NCBI RefSeq assembly: GCF_016808335.1
Contig: NC_053141.1
Coordinates: 4,642,711 to 4,706,710 of the forward strand
DNA from: Panicum virgatum
Lineage: Eukaryota > Streptophyta > Magnoliopsida > Poales > Poaceae
DNA length: 64,000 nucleotides
Direction: 5' to 3'
This document shows, piece after piece, positions 1 through 11,611 of this stretch. Position 1 is the first letter of the stretch, and each line of letters starts with the position of its first letter. The notes below the pieces were generated by a model. The model did not search any database. It had not been told where the DNA came from and worked only from the letters and a program-made list of their open reading frames with translations. A program made the translations under genes and the position numbers.

Positions 1-1662
1 AAGACTAGGCATATCCTTAACTGGGACCCTCATATTCAAGACATGTGCATGCATATAAAGTAAATGTGTAATTAATGATTATTGGGATCAAGAACACTTG
101 CCTTTCTCAAAGCATTGTTGCTGTCCAGGGTCTTCAAAGCTTTGGTCTTGCGGATCCTCGAACGGCTCACCTTCTATCACATCAAGCACGTACACACAAA
201 CAAACAAGTACAATAAATAAGAAACAGTACAACAAACAATATAAACAGAACAAAACAAGCTTATAAAGCAACTGTGCATATTGCAAGGATCGCGTGAGCG
301 CAATAATCGATGAATTCGGAGCTAAACCAAAGAAGTTATTGCTAAATAAAGTTAGAGGGGCTTATTTGTAAAATATATTTGAATCTAAAAGAGGTCTGGC
401 CTAAGAAATCGAGGGTCTAACAAGATTAAATCTATAATTTGGAGGCTAACATGCAAATCTATGGATACTGGACAGCGAGTTATATTTTATAAAATGATAA
501 TAGGGGCTAAAACAAAAGAAAAATGGGTATTTTGCAATTATTGTAAACTTTTGGCTTGATTTTAGTCAAATAGAGGGACAATTCCGCAAACATGCTAGAG
601 TTGACTGGTACAGATCTATGGGACTCCGCTCAAATTGGATCTGGGCCTTTGGATGAGGATATGATGGCTCGGTTGGCTTGACGGCTCGGGTGACGGCGTG
701 AGGAAGTCCGGCGGCGGGCGCTCGGGAACTCGCCGGGCTTCGCTGAACTTGCGGTCTGGAGCTCGATTCGGGCTGTGTCTTGGTACAGGGGAGGGAGAGC
801 GCGACGGAGAACGCGGTGGAGGGCTCGGTTCGGCGAGATGGTGCGGCAGAGGGGGCGCGTGGCAGCGAGGTGGCCCGGCGGAACTGCGGCGAGGGATTCC
901 GGGCACGGGAGAGCGGGGAAGAGATGGGAAAGCGGCCGAAGGAGATCCTTACCACACGACGAACCTTCGGCGGCGGTTGAAGGCGATGAGGAGGCGGCGA
1001 GGCAGCGGAACGGCGGCGCGGCTGTGCTCCGAAACTCGAGCAGCGGCGCCGCTAGGGTTGGCGAGGCGAGACGAAGGCGGCGCTGGTCGATGGGAGTCAG
1101 GGGGGTGTGCGGCTGGTTTTATAGGGGCGGACGAGGGCCTCGGCGTGCGGGCCAAGGCGGAAACGCGGCGGCGTGGCCGGGCCGGACTCGAGCTCGAGTC
1201 CGGCTCGGGCGGGAGGTCGGAGACGGACCAGACCGGAGGGTCCCACCCGTCAACTGGAGCGGGAGAGAGGAGGAGAGGCCGGGCAGGCCGGGGAGAGTGG
1301 AACTGGGCCGGGTAACGGGCCGAGCGGAGGTTAAAAGAAGGAAAAGAGATGAAGGGAGAGCTGGGCTGGGCCGACTGGGAAAGGATAGGGGAGAAAGAAA
1401 AGAAAGAGAAAAACCTTTTTGGGGAAGAAAAACAAGCAAATTCAAAGAATTCAAATTAGAACTGAATCTCAAAAAAATAAAACAATGCAATCAGCATGGA
1501 TGCACAAACCCTAAGTGAGCTTATATTTCTTTTTATGGCTATGTAATTACTTTATTCACAATAAATGCTCTAAATCAAATAAATTAAATAAAACTTCATC
1601 ATGCCTGCAATAAATCTAACAAATTTTATTTATGTCTCTAACTTGAAAATTAGGGTGTTACA
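1..1662 (-). mobile_element. LTR-retrotransposon LTR-like sequence, reverse orientation, cut by the window edge
   Basis: Read on the minus strand, the sequence begins TGTAACACCC at 1662, a start seen in many grass Ty3-type LTRs. An AT-rich stretch follows, then a GC-rich block (about 650-1330), then a tail that continues to the window edge. The open frames inside the GC-rich block look like random GC-rich frames, and none resembles a known protein. The minus-strand frame around 88-180 is rich in acidic residues and Gln and may be part of the element's leader. The left terminus and target-site duplication lie outside the window, so the family and completeness cannot be judged. Confidence 0.5.
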
Positions 1663-2150
1663 CTATTTTATGCACGAAATCCAAAGGTATAGTGGATTAT
1701 GCACAATAAATTGAAGTGCATTATTTTTTCTCAGAAATAGTAACAATTGGCTATAATTATGATTTAGTACGCCATCAAACGGTACGTGCTCTACCAATTT
1801 GAGAAGCATATAAATATTTTAAAAGAGTCTTAAGTAATAGAATTTTGTGGATATATTTGCGACGTACCCACATCTAGTCAAAAATGTCCATCTTTCTGCA
1901 CTCTCTCTTGCTTGATCGTTTCTAACACAATGTAATTAATATATATTTTCAGTTGTGATAGACTACTTCTGTAACATATTATTTCATCCCCTTTTATTTC
2001 TATGGGTGTGTATCAGTGTATGAGGGTCTAGGAACAGTATTTTTAAAACAAAGGGATCGGAGTATGTTTTCTGCAGCACATTATCAATGGCCTCATATAA
2101 TTACAACCAACAATTACTGTGCAACAACTTTTCTAACAGTAATTATTTTA

Positions 2151-2516
2151 CGTCACTAGGAAAGAAATAAAAAAGTTACAATTTTTACGTCAACATTTGT
2201 GGCACATATAGTTCCATACAGATCGAGCACTGCCAGGCGAGCAGTGCTTGTCTGCTTGCAAGAAATATCCAGGCGGTAAATGCTTGGCAATGTGCCGTCT
2301 TTCCACTGCAGTCAATTGCATTGCTGGCTACTGCCTTCAATTTTGAGGCCAGACAAACATAGGCGACGATGAAATTACTAGCTAGCTAGCTGGATTTTTC
2401 ATGCTGACATCTGATGAAATTTATTCAAATGAAAATTACTAGCTAGCTGCAATTGGCACAGAACAGCAGCATGCATGGAGCTGATTCAGCAAGTACAATT
2501 CATGCATGGCCACCAC
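2151..2516 (+). repeat. Left arm of a long inverted repeat flanking the PMEI gene
   Basis: This stretch matches the reverse complement of 3199-3484 over almost its whole length. The outer ends share CGTCACTAGGAAAG, and the inner ends share a segment around GGAGCTGATTCAGCAAG. The left arm carries about 80 extra bases, so the arms have diverged by insertions or deletions. The PMEI coding region lies wholly between the arms. I see no clear target-site duplication outside them. The structure could be a foldback transposon that captured the gene, or an inverted duplication of flanking DNA. Confidence 0.8.
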
Positions 2517-2565
2517 ACCCCAGCTAGGCAGCTAGCTTTCCTTCCACATGACGACGACGCCGCCA

Positions 2566-3154
2566 TTACTGAACGCCGACGAGCAACCTGCCGACGAAGT
2601 AGGCGAGCACGGCCATGTTCCGGTCGACGAGGTTCCTGGCGTAGAGCGGCGACGCCGGCAGGTCCCTCACGCGGTCCCTGCAGCTCTCCACCTGCGCGAT
2701 CCCGTCCCTGTACACCTGCCCGAGGTCACCCTCCGCGAACCGGCACCCGACCAGCGCGGCGACGACGGCGTCCATGGTGCCCGTGGCCTGGGCGTAGGAC
2801 TCCTCGCAGCGCGCGTACGCGTCCCTCTCGGCGCCGGTCAGGGAGCCGCCGCCGCCGCCGCCGAGCAGCGCGCCCACGGCGCGCGCGGTGTCGTCGAAGG
2901 ACGCCAGGACGCGCTTGGCCGCGACGAGCGCGTACAGGTCGACGCCGTTGGACGGGTAGGAGACGTCCCGCATGGCGTCCGTGCAGAGCTCGTACATGAG
3001 CAGCGTGCCGGCCGCCTTCCGGCACGCGTCCTCCACGGTCATGGACGGGAGGTCGGGGCACGCGGACGCGGGGGGGGGGGGGGGGGGGGAGGGGGAGGTG
3101 GAGCGCGGAGAAGAAGGCGAGGTGGAGGAAGAAGAAGAACGCCGCAGCTGTCAT
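2566..3154 (-). pseudogene. Invertase/pectin methylesterase inhibitor (PMEI) domain gene with a frameshift at a 20-G run
   Basis: The product would be a secreted PMEI-domain inhibitor acting on cell-wall pectin methylesterase or invertase. The signal-peptide start at 3154 (MTAAAFFFFLHLAFF) is in one frame. The mature domain is in another: A-S-A-C-P-D-L-P-S-M, the Cys pair of DAC and ELC, then the four-helix body ending YARNLVDRN and a stop at 2566. The two frames meet at a run of 20 G (3070-3089 on plus). Losing one base or gaining two there would join them. The gene has no intron, which is usual for the family. It is homologous to the intact gene at 5276-5866. Either the run is miscounted in the assembly and the gene is intact, or the gene is genuinely broken. 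The domain call is secure; its functional state is not. Confidence 0.8.
3070..3089 (+). repeat. 20-base poly-G run at the frameshift
   Basis: An uninterrupted G run encodes the proline stretch after the signal peptide on the minus strand. Runs of this length are prone to slippage and to sequencing error, and this one coincides exactly with the change of reading frame in the PMEI gene. Confidence 0.95.
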
Positions 3155-3198
3155 TGTCAGATCATGAGTTGGATGTGTGAATCATTTCTATATAGGAT

Positions 3199-3484
3199 GT
3201 GGTGGCCATGAATACTTGCTGAATCAGCTCCATGGATCGATGCTGCTGTTCTGTGCCAATTGCTAGCTAACAATTTTCATTTGAATTAATTTCGTCAGAT
3301 GTTAGCAGGAAGAATCCAGCTAGGTGCTAGTAATTTCATCGTCACCTATGCTTGTCTGGCCTCAAAATTGAAGGCAGATCGAGTTGCAGACAAGCACTGC
3401 TGGCCTGGCAATGCTCGATCTCTATGATGGGACTACATGCCACAAATGTCGACGTAAAAATTATAATTTTCTTTCCTAGTGACG
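3199..3484 (-). repeat. Right arm of the inverted repeat flanking the PMEI gene
   Basis: This is the reverse complement of 2151-2516. The arm begins 45 bp upstream of the PMEI start codon at 3154, so it probably contains that gene's promoter. The matching left arm lies just past its stop codon. A transcript reading through the gene would be able to fold on itself through the two arms. Confidence 0.8.
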
Positions 3485-4195
3485 GAAATGATTATTGCTA
3501 CGCGAGATCGGCCAACTTGCGATCTAGAGCAGGCCGCACATGAGCTTCGACTCCTCGACGATGGCGGTGCAGTTCTCGGCTGGCTGGCTGCTGTTGTTGA
3601 GCACTGCTCGCGACTCGCGAGCAGTCGTGTTCCCGCGCCGTTATGCCCTGGCTTAGCCGGCTGGATTCTCACGCGATGGTGGCGCGTGTGTGTGGAACTG
3701 TCTTTTTTTTAAAAAAAAAAAAGAGCTTGTGTGGAACTGGCAACAATGGATTTATCATGGTGGAGATCGATGAATGGAGACGATGGGCATGGGCCAAAGT
3801 GGGCTTCACGTTCTGAGAAAGTTCGACTTTTTTTTTGTGGGTATGAGAAGGTTCGACTAAAAAAAGACCTAAAATTTTTGGCAGGCCAGCCTCCATGAGA
3901 CATCTGCTTCTTCTCCGCTGCTAACAACAAATAAGGAGGCCTCAATGAGTCAGCAGGTGCCAAAATGCAGGTGTTGTCATAGATGGGCTACGACGATGCT
4001 GACGGGCTGGAATTGCTGCACGGTTAGACGCTGGGCCTGCTACATTGAGTATGCCAGGTTGGCCGATGACTGGCTCGCCAATGCAGCAAGTCAGCAACGG
4101 CTCCTTGCTACATTGAGTATGCCAACCTGCTGACTCATGAGTCAATACACCATAACCAGAGCACAAATCCTCTGGCTTTCCACGATCAGTGGTGG
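3485..4195. other. Intergenic, no gene seen
   Basis: The interval contains short internal repeats. TACATTGAGTATGCCA occurs twice (around 4043 and 4110), and GAGTCAGCAGG near 3948 recurs inverted near 4128. I see no coding sequence with family resemblance. Confidence 0.5.
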
Positions 4196-4199
4196 CCTA

Positions 4200-4558
4200 G
4201 GGATTTCAAGGAGCTTCCCATGAGCCTCAAGTCTCCGACCTCAAACCCCAGTTCCTCAACAGAATCGAAGAGTTTTCAATGATGAAGTGAAAACACCAAG
4301 CGGGATTGTTGAAGAAATCAAGGATATTTCAATGCTTTGGACCGCGGCGGGTGCTAGACGTAGACCTGGGTTTTCTAGTCGATAGACCTCCTAGCGAGTA
4401 ATCTCTGTATGATTTTCTTTCTTTATTGTTGGGCTATTTCGATGCCCCAGCCACGATTTCTTATCGGATCAGGTAAACCTTGGTGCCACTTGTGCCTGTA
4501 TTGTTGCCTCTTCTTATCTTATTAATTAACGCCGGGTTACTCTGGCCTTTCAAAAAAA
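4200..4558 (+). mobile_element. Possible 3' end of a LINE
   Basis: The end of this stretch, TTAATTAACGCCGGGTTACTC followed by GGCCTTTCAAAAAAA, has the form of a plant LINE 3' terminus with a short A tail. The upstream part is probably 3' untranslated sequence. No reverse transcriptase frame is present, so this would be a 5'-truncated copy. The call rests on the tail alone. Confidence 0.3.
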
Positions 4559-5275
4559 GTTCCTCAGCGGAAGAAGAGGAGGAGGAGGCTCGCCAGACGT
4601 CATCTCTAATCCGTCGACAATACCAGGTAGGATTCCCCAAAGGGAGACTGAAAACGTATCAAGGCATCCAAAAATATTGCACATCAGTCAGGACGTCTAT
4701 TTTTAAATTTCAGGGACTATTCAAATCAAACAAACTTTCATATACAGGGCACTAAACATAAGCCTAAACACTTGAGAGAGCTTGGGGCCAGAGGTGAGGA
4801 AGAAATTAACTCCCCTAACCCGATCTCTTCTTCCTAAGAATTGAGTGGAAGCTCAAATCCTAAATATTATTCCACAAAGGAAATATATGTAAGGTGAAAA
4901 CAAACAATATTCCTCAAAAAGGGTGAAAACAAACCAAAGACATTCGAAAACATTGGACATCAAGACATCTACTTTATAAATTTCAGTGACAGTATTCTGC
5001 ATTTCAAATCAAACTCTCTCTTCTTTCATTTAACCCGATTACAAATAAAATGCTAGGCTCCGCTGCCGGGCTAATCATATAAGAAAGTAATCTAACCAGT
5101 AAACATTATTCGCTCACAACAATCCGAGATCAGTGACTACCCATTCATTATTAACCAGTAAACACGGCTTATTTATTGCTTGCCTGGTTAGACCCTTTAA
5201 CAAGGCTATACAACCGAATGCTCTCTGTCCATCAGTGACTACCCATTCACAAGCTGTCCGTCCTCAAGGGCAGGC
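4559..5275. other. Intergenic with a short degenerate duplication
   Basis: About 80 bp around 4676-4745 (ATTGCACATCAGTCAGGACG onward) recur in degenerate form around 4955-5030. No gene is supported. The right end is probably the 3' flank of the PMEI gene at 5276. Confidence 0.45.
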
Positions 5276-5866
5276 TCAAGCCGGCACCAGGCTGCAGAGC
5301 AAGGCGGCGAGCAAGGTCACGTTCCGGTCGGCGAGGTTCCTGGAGTACAACGGCGACGCCGGGTAACTGAGCAGGCCCCTCCTGCAGGCGTCCATGCCGC
5401 GGAGCCCCGCCGTGTAGCCCGCCCTGAGGTCGCCGGCGGGGCCGTCGCAGCCGCCGCCCGCCAGTTCGTCGGCGACGCGGGCCATGGCCCCGCGGGCGCG
5501 CCCGTACCCCACCATGCAGGCGCCGAACGCGGCCTTCTCGTCGTCGGCCGGCACCGCGCCGCCGTCGAGCAGCGACGTCGCCGCGGCAACCGTGGCGGCG
5601 TAGGCGTCGAGCGCGGCGCGCACGGCCGCCGCGGCGTGCTGGGTGACGGGCGCCGCCGCGCCCGCGCCCGCGCCAGCGCGAAGCGTGCGGAGGCAGAGCC
5701 CGCGCATGTGGCGCGTCCCGGAGACCGCGGTGCACGCGCCCTCGGCGGTCATGGACGGGACAGGAGGGCACCGGCGGCCGCCAGCCGCGCCGAGGGTGGC
5801 GAGCAGCGAGATGAGGACGAAGACGAAGAGGAGAGGGTGGTGGATGGTTCTTGCTGCTTTGGCCAT
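5276..5866 (-). CDS. PMEI-domain protein (invertase/pectin methylesterase inhibitor), intact
   Basis: A single-exon gene of 196 residues. Residues 1-29 form a signal peptide with a hydrophobic core (LLFVFVLISLLATLGAAG). The mature part starts near Cys33 and carries the family's disulfide cysteines: the Cys45/Cys58 pair of the first helical hairpin and Cys117/Cys140 in the bundle. It ends with the usual C-terminal motif SPLYSRNLADRN. Family members bind pectin methylesterases or acid invertases in the apoplast and block them. The sequence does not say which target applies. Length and architecture are normal. It lies 2.1 kb from the frameshifted homologue at 2566-3154 on the same strand, so the two look like a tandem pair. 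The coding region is very GC-rich, as is common for intronless grass genes. Confidence 0.92.
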   Translation of the reverse strand: MAKAARTIHHPLLFVFVLISLLATLGAAGGRRCPPVPSMTAEGACTAVSGTRHMRGLCLRTLRAGAGAGAAAPVTQHAAAAVRAALDAYAATVAAATSLLDGGAVPADDEKAAFGACMVGYGRARGAMARVADELAGGGCDGPAGDLRAGYTAGLRGMDACRRGLLSYPASPLYSRNLADRNVTLLAALLCSLVPA

Positions 5867-6059
5867 GGTCGTGGTGAGCGTGGTGTGAGGATGGACGTGG
5901 TTGTTGTGCTGCCGTGGCCGGTGTTGCCGGCGTGTATTTGAAGGCGTTTCTTGGTAGCAAGCTAGCAGTGCGGTGCAACTGATGGGCAGCTAAGCCAGCT
6001 TGGTTGGCGTGCGAGGGATTACAGATCATGTGATTAAAGTCACTTTTCTAAGTAAAATC

Positions 6060-6429
6060 CACGAGTAGCTAGTGCCAGTGTGTACGTAGGCAATGGTGTT
6101 TTGGGACGAGGCTCCTCTGCAGTAGTTGCTCCTACCCTTGAGTCACTGATGTGTGGACCCAGATTCACACGTGTCAGTGACGCAAATGCATAGAGTTCCA
6201 GTGGGATCCCTGTCCGGTCTTTTGGGAGGCCTCCCTCTGGATCTTACCAAACGCCATTGTAGCAAACGGTTCCAGTGGTGAAGCCCATCAAGATGTGCTG
6301 ACTGGAGTCATTTGGTGGAGCAAGAGTTTAAAAAGTAGCTCCAAAAGTTTCTTCATTCCGGTCATTTGCCATCCTTGTTCTCTTAAGGGTGCTGGAGAAG
6401 CGTTTCGTGTCTTATAGCATTATGGACAT
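6060..6429. other. 5' flank of the PMEI gene, no gene seen
   Basis: I see neither coding sequence nor a clear transposon end in this stretch. Confidence 0.4.
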
Positions 6430-6770
6430 TTGATATTTTCTATATATTTGAACAACCAAGAGAAGCTGTTTTACCAAATAATTCCCAACTCGACAAACAG
6501 AGGGGGAAAAAGCTCCACTAGAGGAGCTACAACAGAAACTATTTTTAGAGTAGCTGGAACTCTATCAAACTAGCTCACACAGCTATCGTCTAGTTGCACC
6601 CAAAAGCCAATAACAATATTTTTTATTAGATTATTATGTGAATAAAAACATATACATTTTATTTTTATTATGCTAACGCAAATTTCAAGCAAATTATATG
6701 AGGGCATGGCACATTCTTAATTTTAGCAGCACGGGTTGTCCTCCCGGCGGCGCTGCCGCGTGTAGGTGGT
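6430..6770 (-). repeat. Degenerate duplicate of the P450 3' flank, with a coding-tail relic
   Basis: This stretch is a diverged direct copy of about 7270-7790. Shared landmarks are AGAGGAGCTACAACAGAA, TTTTTAGAGTAGCTGGAAC, CAAGCAAATTATATG and GGCACATTCTTAATT. At 6723-6765 the minus strand still encodes a tail ending R-R-R-E-D-N-P-C-C-stop, comparable to the P450 tail R-R-R-E-A-D-P-C-C at 7740-7790. This shows that the end of a second P450 copy, or of a duplicated 3' end, once lay here. The rest of that gene is gone. Confidence 0.7.
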
Positions 6771-7269
6771 TTCGAATGTGATTTTCTATTTTATGAGAAT
6801 TAAAATTATTTAAATTTAAAATAAAAAATTCATAAGTAGTTCATTTTAAGTTAAAAAAAATACGAAATGGGCATAAAATTTTTCTAAAAATATAATATAT
6901 CTATTGGAACGATATTTGTCACTTATTCAAATCTATTTTTTTTATATTCATAATATTTGGTTGCTTGTAGTTATGCCTATTGTTTTGAATAAATAAGATT
7001 CAAATAGAGCAATAATAGATAACTTATATTTTTAAAAAAACAATACTAATTTCATATATTTCTGATGTAAAAAGAATTATTTTTTATTCTTTTAGATCTA
7101 ATTAGAATTTTTTTTAATTTAAAAGATACAAAACCAGCTTTAAAACCACCAGAGGGCCAAATTTGTCTGGTTTTGATAGTTGAATGATCTCTATTATCCG
7201 GTTTTGTAGTTGAAGGTTGAAAATCGGACTTCTACAATAGTTCGAGGATGTAAATTGGACTTTTCTCTA
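6771..7269. other. AT-rich intergenic spacer, no gene seen
   Basis: A strongly AT-rich stretch between the two copies of the duplicated P450 flank. No coding potential is seen. Confidence 0.5.
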
Positions 7270-8696
7270 TTTTAAACAACCTAGATAAGTTGTTTTACAA
7301 AACGATTTGCAACTAGACAAACTAGGGGGAAAAAACTCCTACACCAGAGGAGCTACAACAGAAGTTATTTTTAGAGTAGCTGGAACCCAATCAAATTAGC
7401 CCTAGGCATGTGTATCAGTCGCCACACAGCTATCATCGAGTTGCACCCCCAAGCCAGTGACATTTTTTTTTCAAAACATAGACCTCTATGAATACACGTA
7501 CGCAATTCTACCCTATGACAATCTTGAAAAGACTGAGCGAGATACTAGAGATTGACAAAATCACCACTAGCGTTTCGCTATCGATGAGCATGTTGCCTAC
7601 CATTGAAGGTTCCACCACAAGAACTGAGTTCCAATGACAATATTGTTTATTACATCGTGTGAATAAAAATATTTAGATTATAATTTTATCATGTCAACGC
7701 AACTTCAAGCAAATTATATGGGAGCGTGGCACATTCTTAATTATTTTTGCAGCACGGGTCGGCCTCCCGGCGTCGCCGCGGCGTGAGACGCGCCCGCAGC
7801 GGCCGCTTCATGACGAGGTCCGGGCGCAGGTCGACGGCGTGGTCGCCCTCCGCCTCCGCCCACTCGAACTCCCTCACCAGGTTGGCGACGAAGTAGCCGA
7901 GGTGGAGCTCGGCGACGCCCATGCCCGGGCAGATCCTCCGGCCGGCGCCAAACGGCATCATCCTGATCTCCCCGGCGCTGCCCGCCGCCGCCACCAGGCT
8001 CACGCCCTCGCCCTCGCCCTCGCCGCCGGCCAGGAACCTCTCCGGCCGGAACTCGCGCGGGTCCGCCCACGCCGCCTCGTCCCGCGCCAGCCTCGCCAAC
8101 GGGAAGTGCACCGCCGTGCCCGCCGGGAGACGCCGGCCGTCCAGCACGACTTGGTCGTCGGCCATCACCTTGTTGATCGATCAGAGAGGTTCATAAGCTT
8201 GCATCCATGGCGAGTTAAAAGCACTAAACTAATTCTCACCTGCCGGAGCACCATTGGCACGGTGGGGTGCAGCTGGAGCCCTTCCATGATGACGGCGTTG
8301 AGGTACTCCAGCCTGCCGAGAACCTCCTCGGTGACCTCATCGGCGTCCGCGCCGACGGCGGCGTCGATCTCCTCCCGGAGCGCCCGCTGCACGTCCGGCC
8401 GTTTTACCAGGTTCGCCATGATCCACTGCAGCGCCGCCGCGGCGGGCTCCGTGCAGGTACCGAGGAAATCGGAGCAAAGCCCCACGAGCTCGCCGTCGGT
8501 GAGCCTCCGCTGCTGCTGTCGCCGGCGCCTGCGGCGGTTGCCGCCCGAGGCGGCGTGCTCGTCCGGGACGCGGAGGTCGACAAGCGTGTCCACGTACGCC
8601 GGGGCCTCGCCGCGGCGGCTGGCCCGGTCGCGACGGGCGTCGATGAGCGGCAGGTACGTCTCCTCCTGCTGCCGCCGGAGCTCGACCAGCTTCCTC

Positions 8697-8701
8697 CACC
8701 G
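8697..8701. repeat. Target-site duplication CACCG, left copy
   Basis: CACCG directly precedes the TGTTGG terminus of the left LTR and recurs at 12156-12160 after the right LTR. This 5-bp duplication is the expected footprint of an LTR retrotransposon integrase. Confidence 0.95.
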
Positions 8702-9245
8702 TGTTGGAACCGCGGCGAGCTCGAACACGCGTTCCCAGCTCGCACTCGCCTCGCGACGCTCTCATGCGCTCACAATCGTCGGCGGACGCAAGGAAGAAGA
8801 AGAACAGTACGCACACAAGGTGTTCGGTGTTTCGGCGACGAACGCCCTGGCCGCCGCTGCGGCCTGTATGCTGGCCTTTCATTCACATCTCGACTCGACA
8901 CACTTACACAGGGGTGGGTGGTGGCTTTTATAACCACACGGCTCCGCTCCGCGCCCGGCTATCCCGCCATGGCCGCACGCTGCGCGCTTCTTGCGCCCGG
9001 GCGACGCGCTCCGCCCGCGCGACGTGCGCTCGTGCCCAACGGCCATCCGTGCTGCCCGCCACCACACCAACGACCCACGACTGCGTCACCTACACGTGCA
9101 GCTCGTGCCATCTGCATCGCCCGCCCCAGCCCGAGCCACCTCGTGCTCGCTGGACGCGACGTGCCCGCGCCCATGGTGCGCTCCAAGCAGCACACACGCA
9201 TACACAACGCACACACTCCGCTCATCGTCAAGCTTAGTTCTAACA
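8702..9245 (-). repeat. LTR, left copy (the element's 3' LTR)
   Basis: 544 bp, TG...CA on both strands. It differs from the middle LTR at one position that I could find (8927, T here, C at 10382). It matches the middle LTR at 8975 and 9177. Confidence 0.93.
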
Positions 9246-10156
9246 ATCACCCCCCTAAGCTTGACGTGGCGACACCTTCGTCTTCATGGCTTCACTGGAT
9301 CCTCGCCGACGTCCGCGTGCAGCGTCGTCTCCAGCGTCGTCTCCTGCACCGCGTGCACCACCATTGCCGCCGCGTTTCGCATCACCGCCGTTCGCCATGA
9401 TCCACATAGTGCGGCCACCACGTCCGCGCGACGTCCACGCGTTCCCGGGCCGGCTCCTTGTGCGCTGTAAGGCTCCAGCCTGCCCGACTCCGCCATCACC
9501 GTGGAAGACGCGACTGACGCGCATCACTCCACAGATTGCTGCCGCCCGATCGCACGCACGATCACAGCTCCGATCGCCCACACGATCTCCGCTCCACTGA
9601 TCGCTCTGACGATCACCCACGCGAACGCTGCGCGCGCATACACGCAGTCCGGCGCACACACGCCTATCTTGATCGCCACACGATCACCTACGATGGCTGC
9701 ACGCACACATGCGCCTCCGCACCCGACACACGCGTGCACCGCGTTCTGGCTCGCACACACGGCCAGTCGCGCTCCACACACGCACAGCTTCTCCTCCGCG
9801 CCGACGGCTGCCGCTCCGCACGTCACCGCCGCGCGCCACCATCTGCTTTCTCGGCGACACATGCCGAACTTCGTCTTCTCCGCTGGCGACTCCCTCAGCG
9901 ACACATGCTGGGCTTCTCCGCCAGCGGCTCCTCGATCCGGCGACAAACGCCGTCTTCTCTGGCTCCGGCGACACACGCCGTCGAGCGCATCACGCTCGGC
10001 AGGATCGACACACGATCCACTGCCAGCGCCTCCATCCGGTGATCACGCGCGGGCCGACACACGGCCGAGCGAACTCGCCGCACCGTCATCACTCGACGCC
10101 ATCACGCCGCCGGCCACCACCAGCGCGCCTCCGTCGAAACCGGCTCTGATGCCAAT

Positions 10157-10700
10157 TGTTGGAACCGCGGCGAGCTCGAACACGCGTTCCCAGCTCGCAC
10201 TCGCCTCGCGACGCTCTCATGCGCTCACAATCGTCGGCGGACGCAAGGAAGAAGAAGAACAGTACGCACACAAGGTGTTCGGTGTTTCGGCGACGAACGC
10301 CCTGGCCGCCGCTGCGGCCTGTATGCTGGCCTTTCATTCACATCTCGACTCGACACACTTACACAGGGGTGGGTGGTGGCTCTTATAACCACACGGCTCC
10401 GCTCCGCGCCCGGCTATCCCGCCATGGCCGCACGCTGCGCGCTTCTTGCGCCCGGGCGACGCGCTCCGCCCGCGCGACGTGCGCTCGTGCCCAACGGCCA
10501 TCCGTGCTGCCCGCCACCACACCAACGACCCACGACTGCGTCACCTACACGTGCAGCTCGTGCCATCTGCATCGCCCGCCCCAGCCCGAGCCACCTCGTG
10601 CTCGCTGGACGCGACGTGCCCGCGCCCATGGTGCGCTCCAAGCAGCACACACGCATACACAACGCACACACTCCGCTCATCGTCAAGCTTAGTTCTAACA
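10157..10700 (-). repeat. LTR, middle copy, recombinant
   Basis: At 10382 it agrees with the right LTR (C). At 10430 (G) and 10632 (T) it agrees with the left LTR. The switch lies between LTR offsets 226 and 274. This is what a crossover between the two LTRs of a single element would produce. Confidence 0.9.
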
Positions 10701-11611
10701 ATCACCCCCCTAAGCTTGACGTGGCGACACCTTCGTCTTCATGGCTTCACTGGATCCTCGCCGACGTCCGCGTGCAGCGTCGTCTCCAGCGTCGTCTCCT
10801 GCACCGCGTGCACCACCATTGCCGCCGCGTTTCGCATCACCGCCGTTCGCCATGATCCACATAGTGCGGCCACCACGTCCGCGCGACGTCCACGCGTTCC
10901 CGGGCCGGCTCCTTGTGCGCTGTAAGGCTCCAGCCTGCCCGACTCCGCCATCACCGTGGAAGACGCGACTGACGCGCATCACTCCACAGATTGCTGCCGC
11001 CCGATCGCACGCACGATCACAGCTCCGATCGCCCACACGATCTCCGCTCCACTGATCGCTCTGACGATCACCCACGCGAACGCTGCGCGCGCATACACGC
11101 AGTCCGGCGCACACACGCCTATCTTGATCGCCACACGATCACCTACGATGGCTGCACGCACACATGCGCCTCCGCACCCGACACACGCGTGCACCGCGTT
11201 CTGGCTCGCACACACGGCCAGTCGCGCTCCACACACGCACAGCTTCTCCTCCGCGCCGACGGCTGCCGCTCCGCACGTCACCGCCGCGCGCCACCATCTG
11301 CTTTCTCGGCGACACATGCCGAACTTCGTCTTCTCCGCTGGCGACTCCCTCAGCGACACATGCTGGGCTTCTCCGCCAGCGGCTCCTCGATCCGGCGACA
11401 AACGCCGTCTTCTCTGGCTCCGGCGACACACGCCGTCGAGCGCATCACGCTCGGCAGGATCGACACACGATCCACTGCCAGCGCCTCCATCCGGTGATCA
11501 CGCGCGGGCCGACACACGGCCGAGCGAACTCGCCGCACCGTCATCACTCGACGCCATCACGCCGCCGGCCACCACCAGCGCGCCTCCGTCGAAACCGGCT
11601 CTGATGCCAAT

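Noticed and set aside
698..1518. Long plus-strand open frames (205 and 247 residues)
   Set aside because: They lie in the GC-rich part of the LTR-like sequence, are Arg/Gly-rich in several frames at once, and show no domain.
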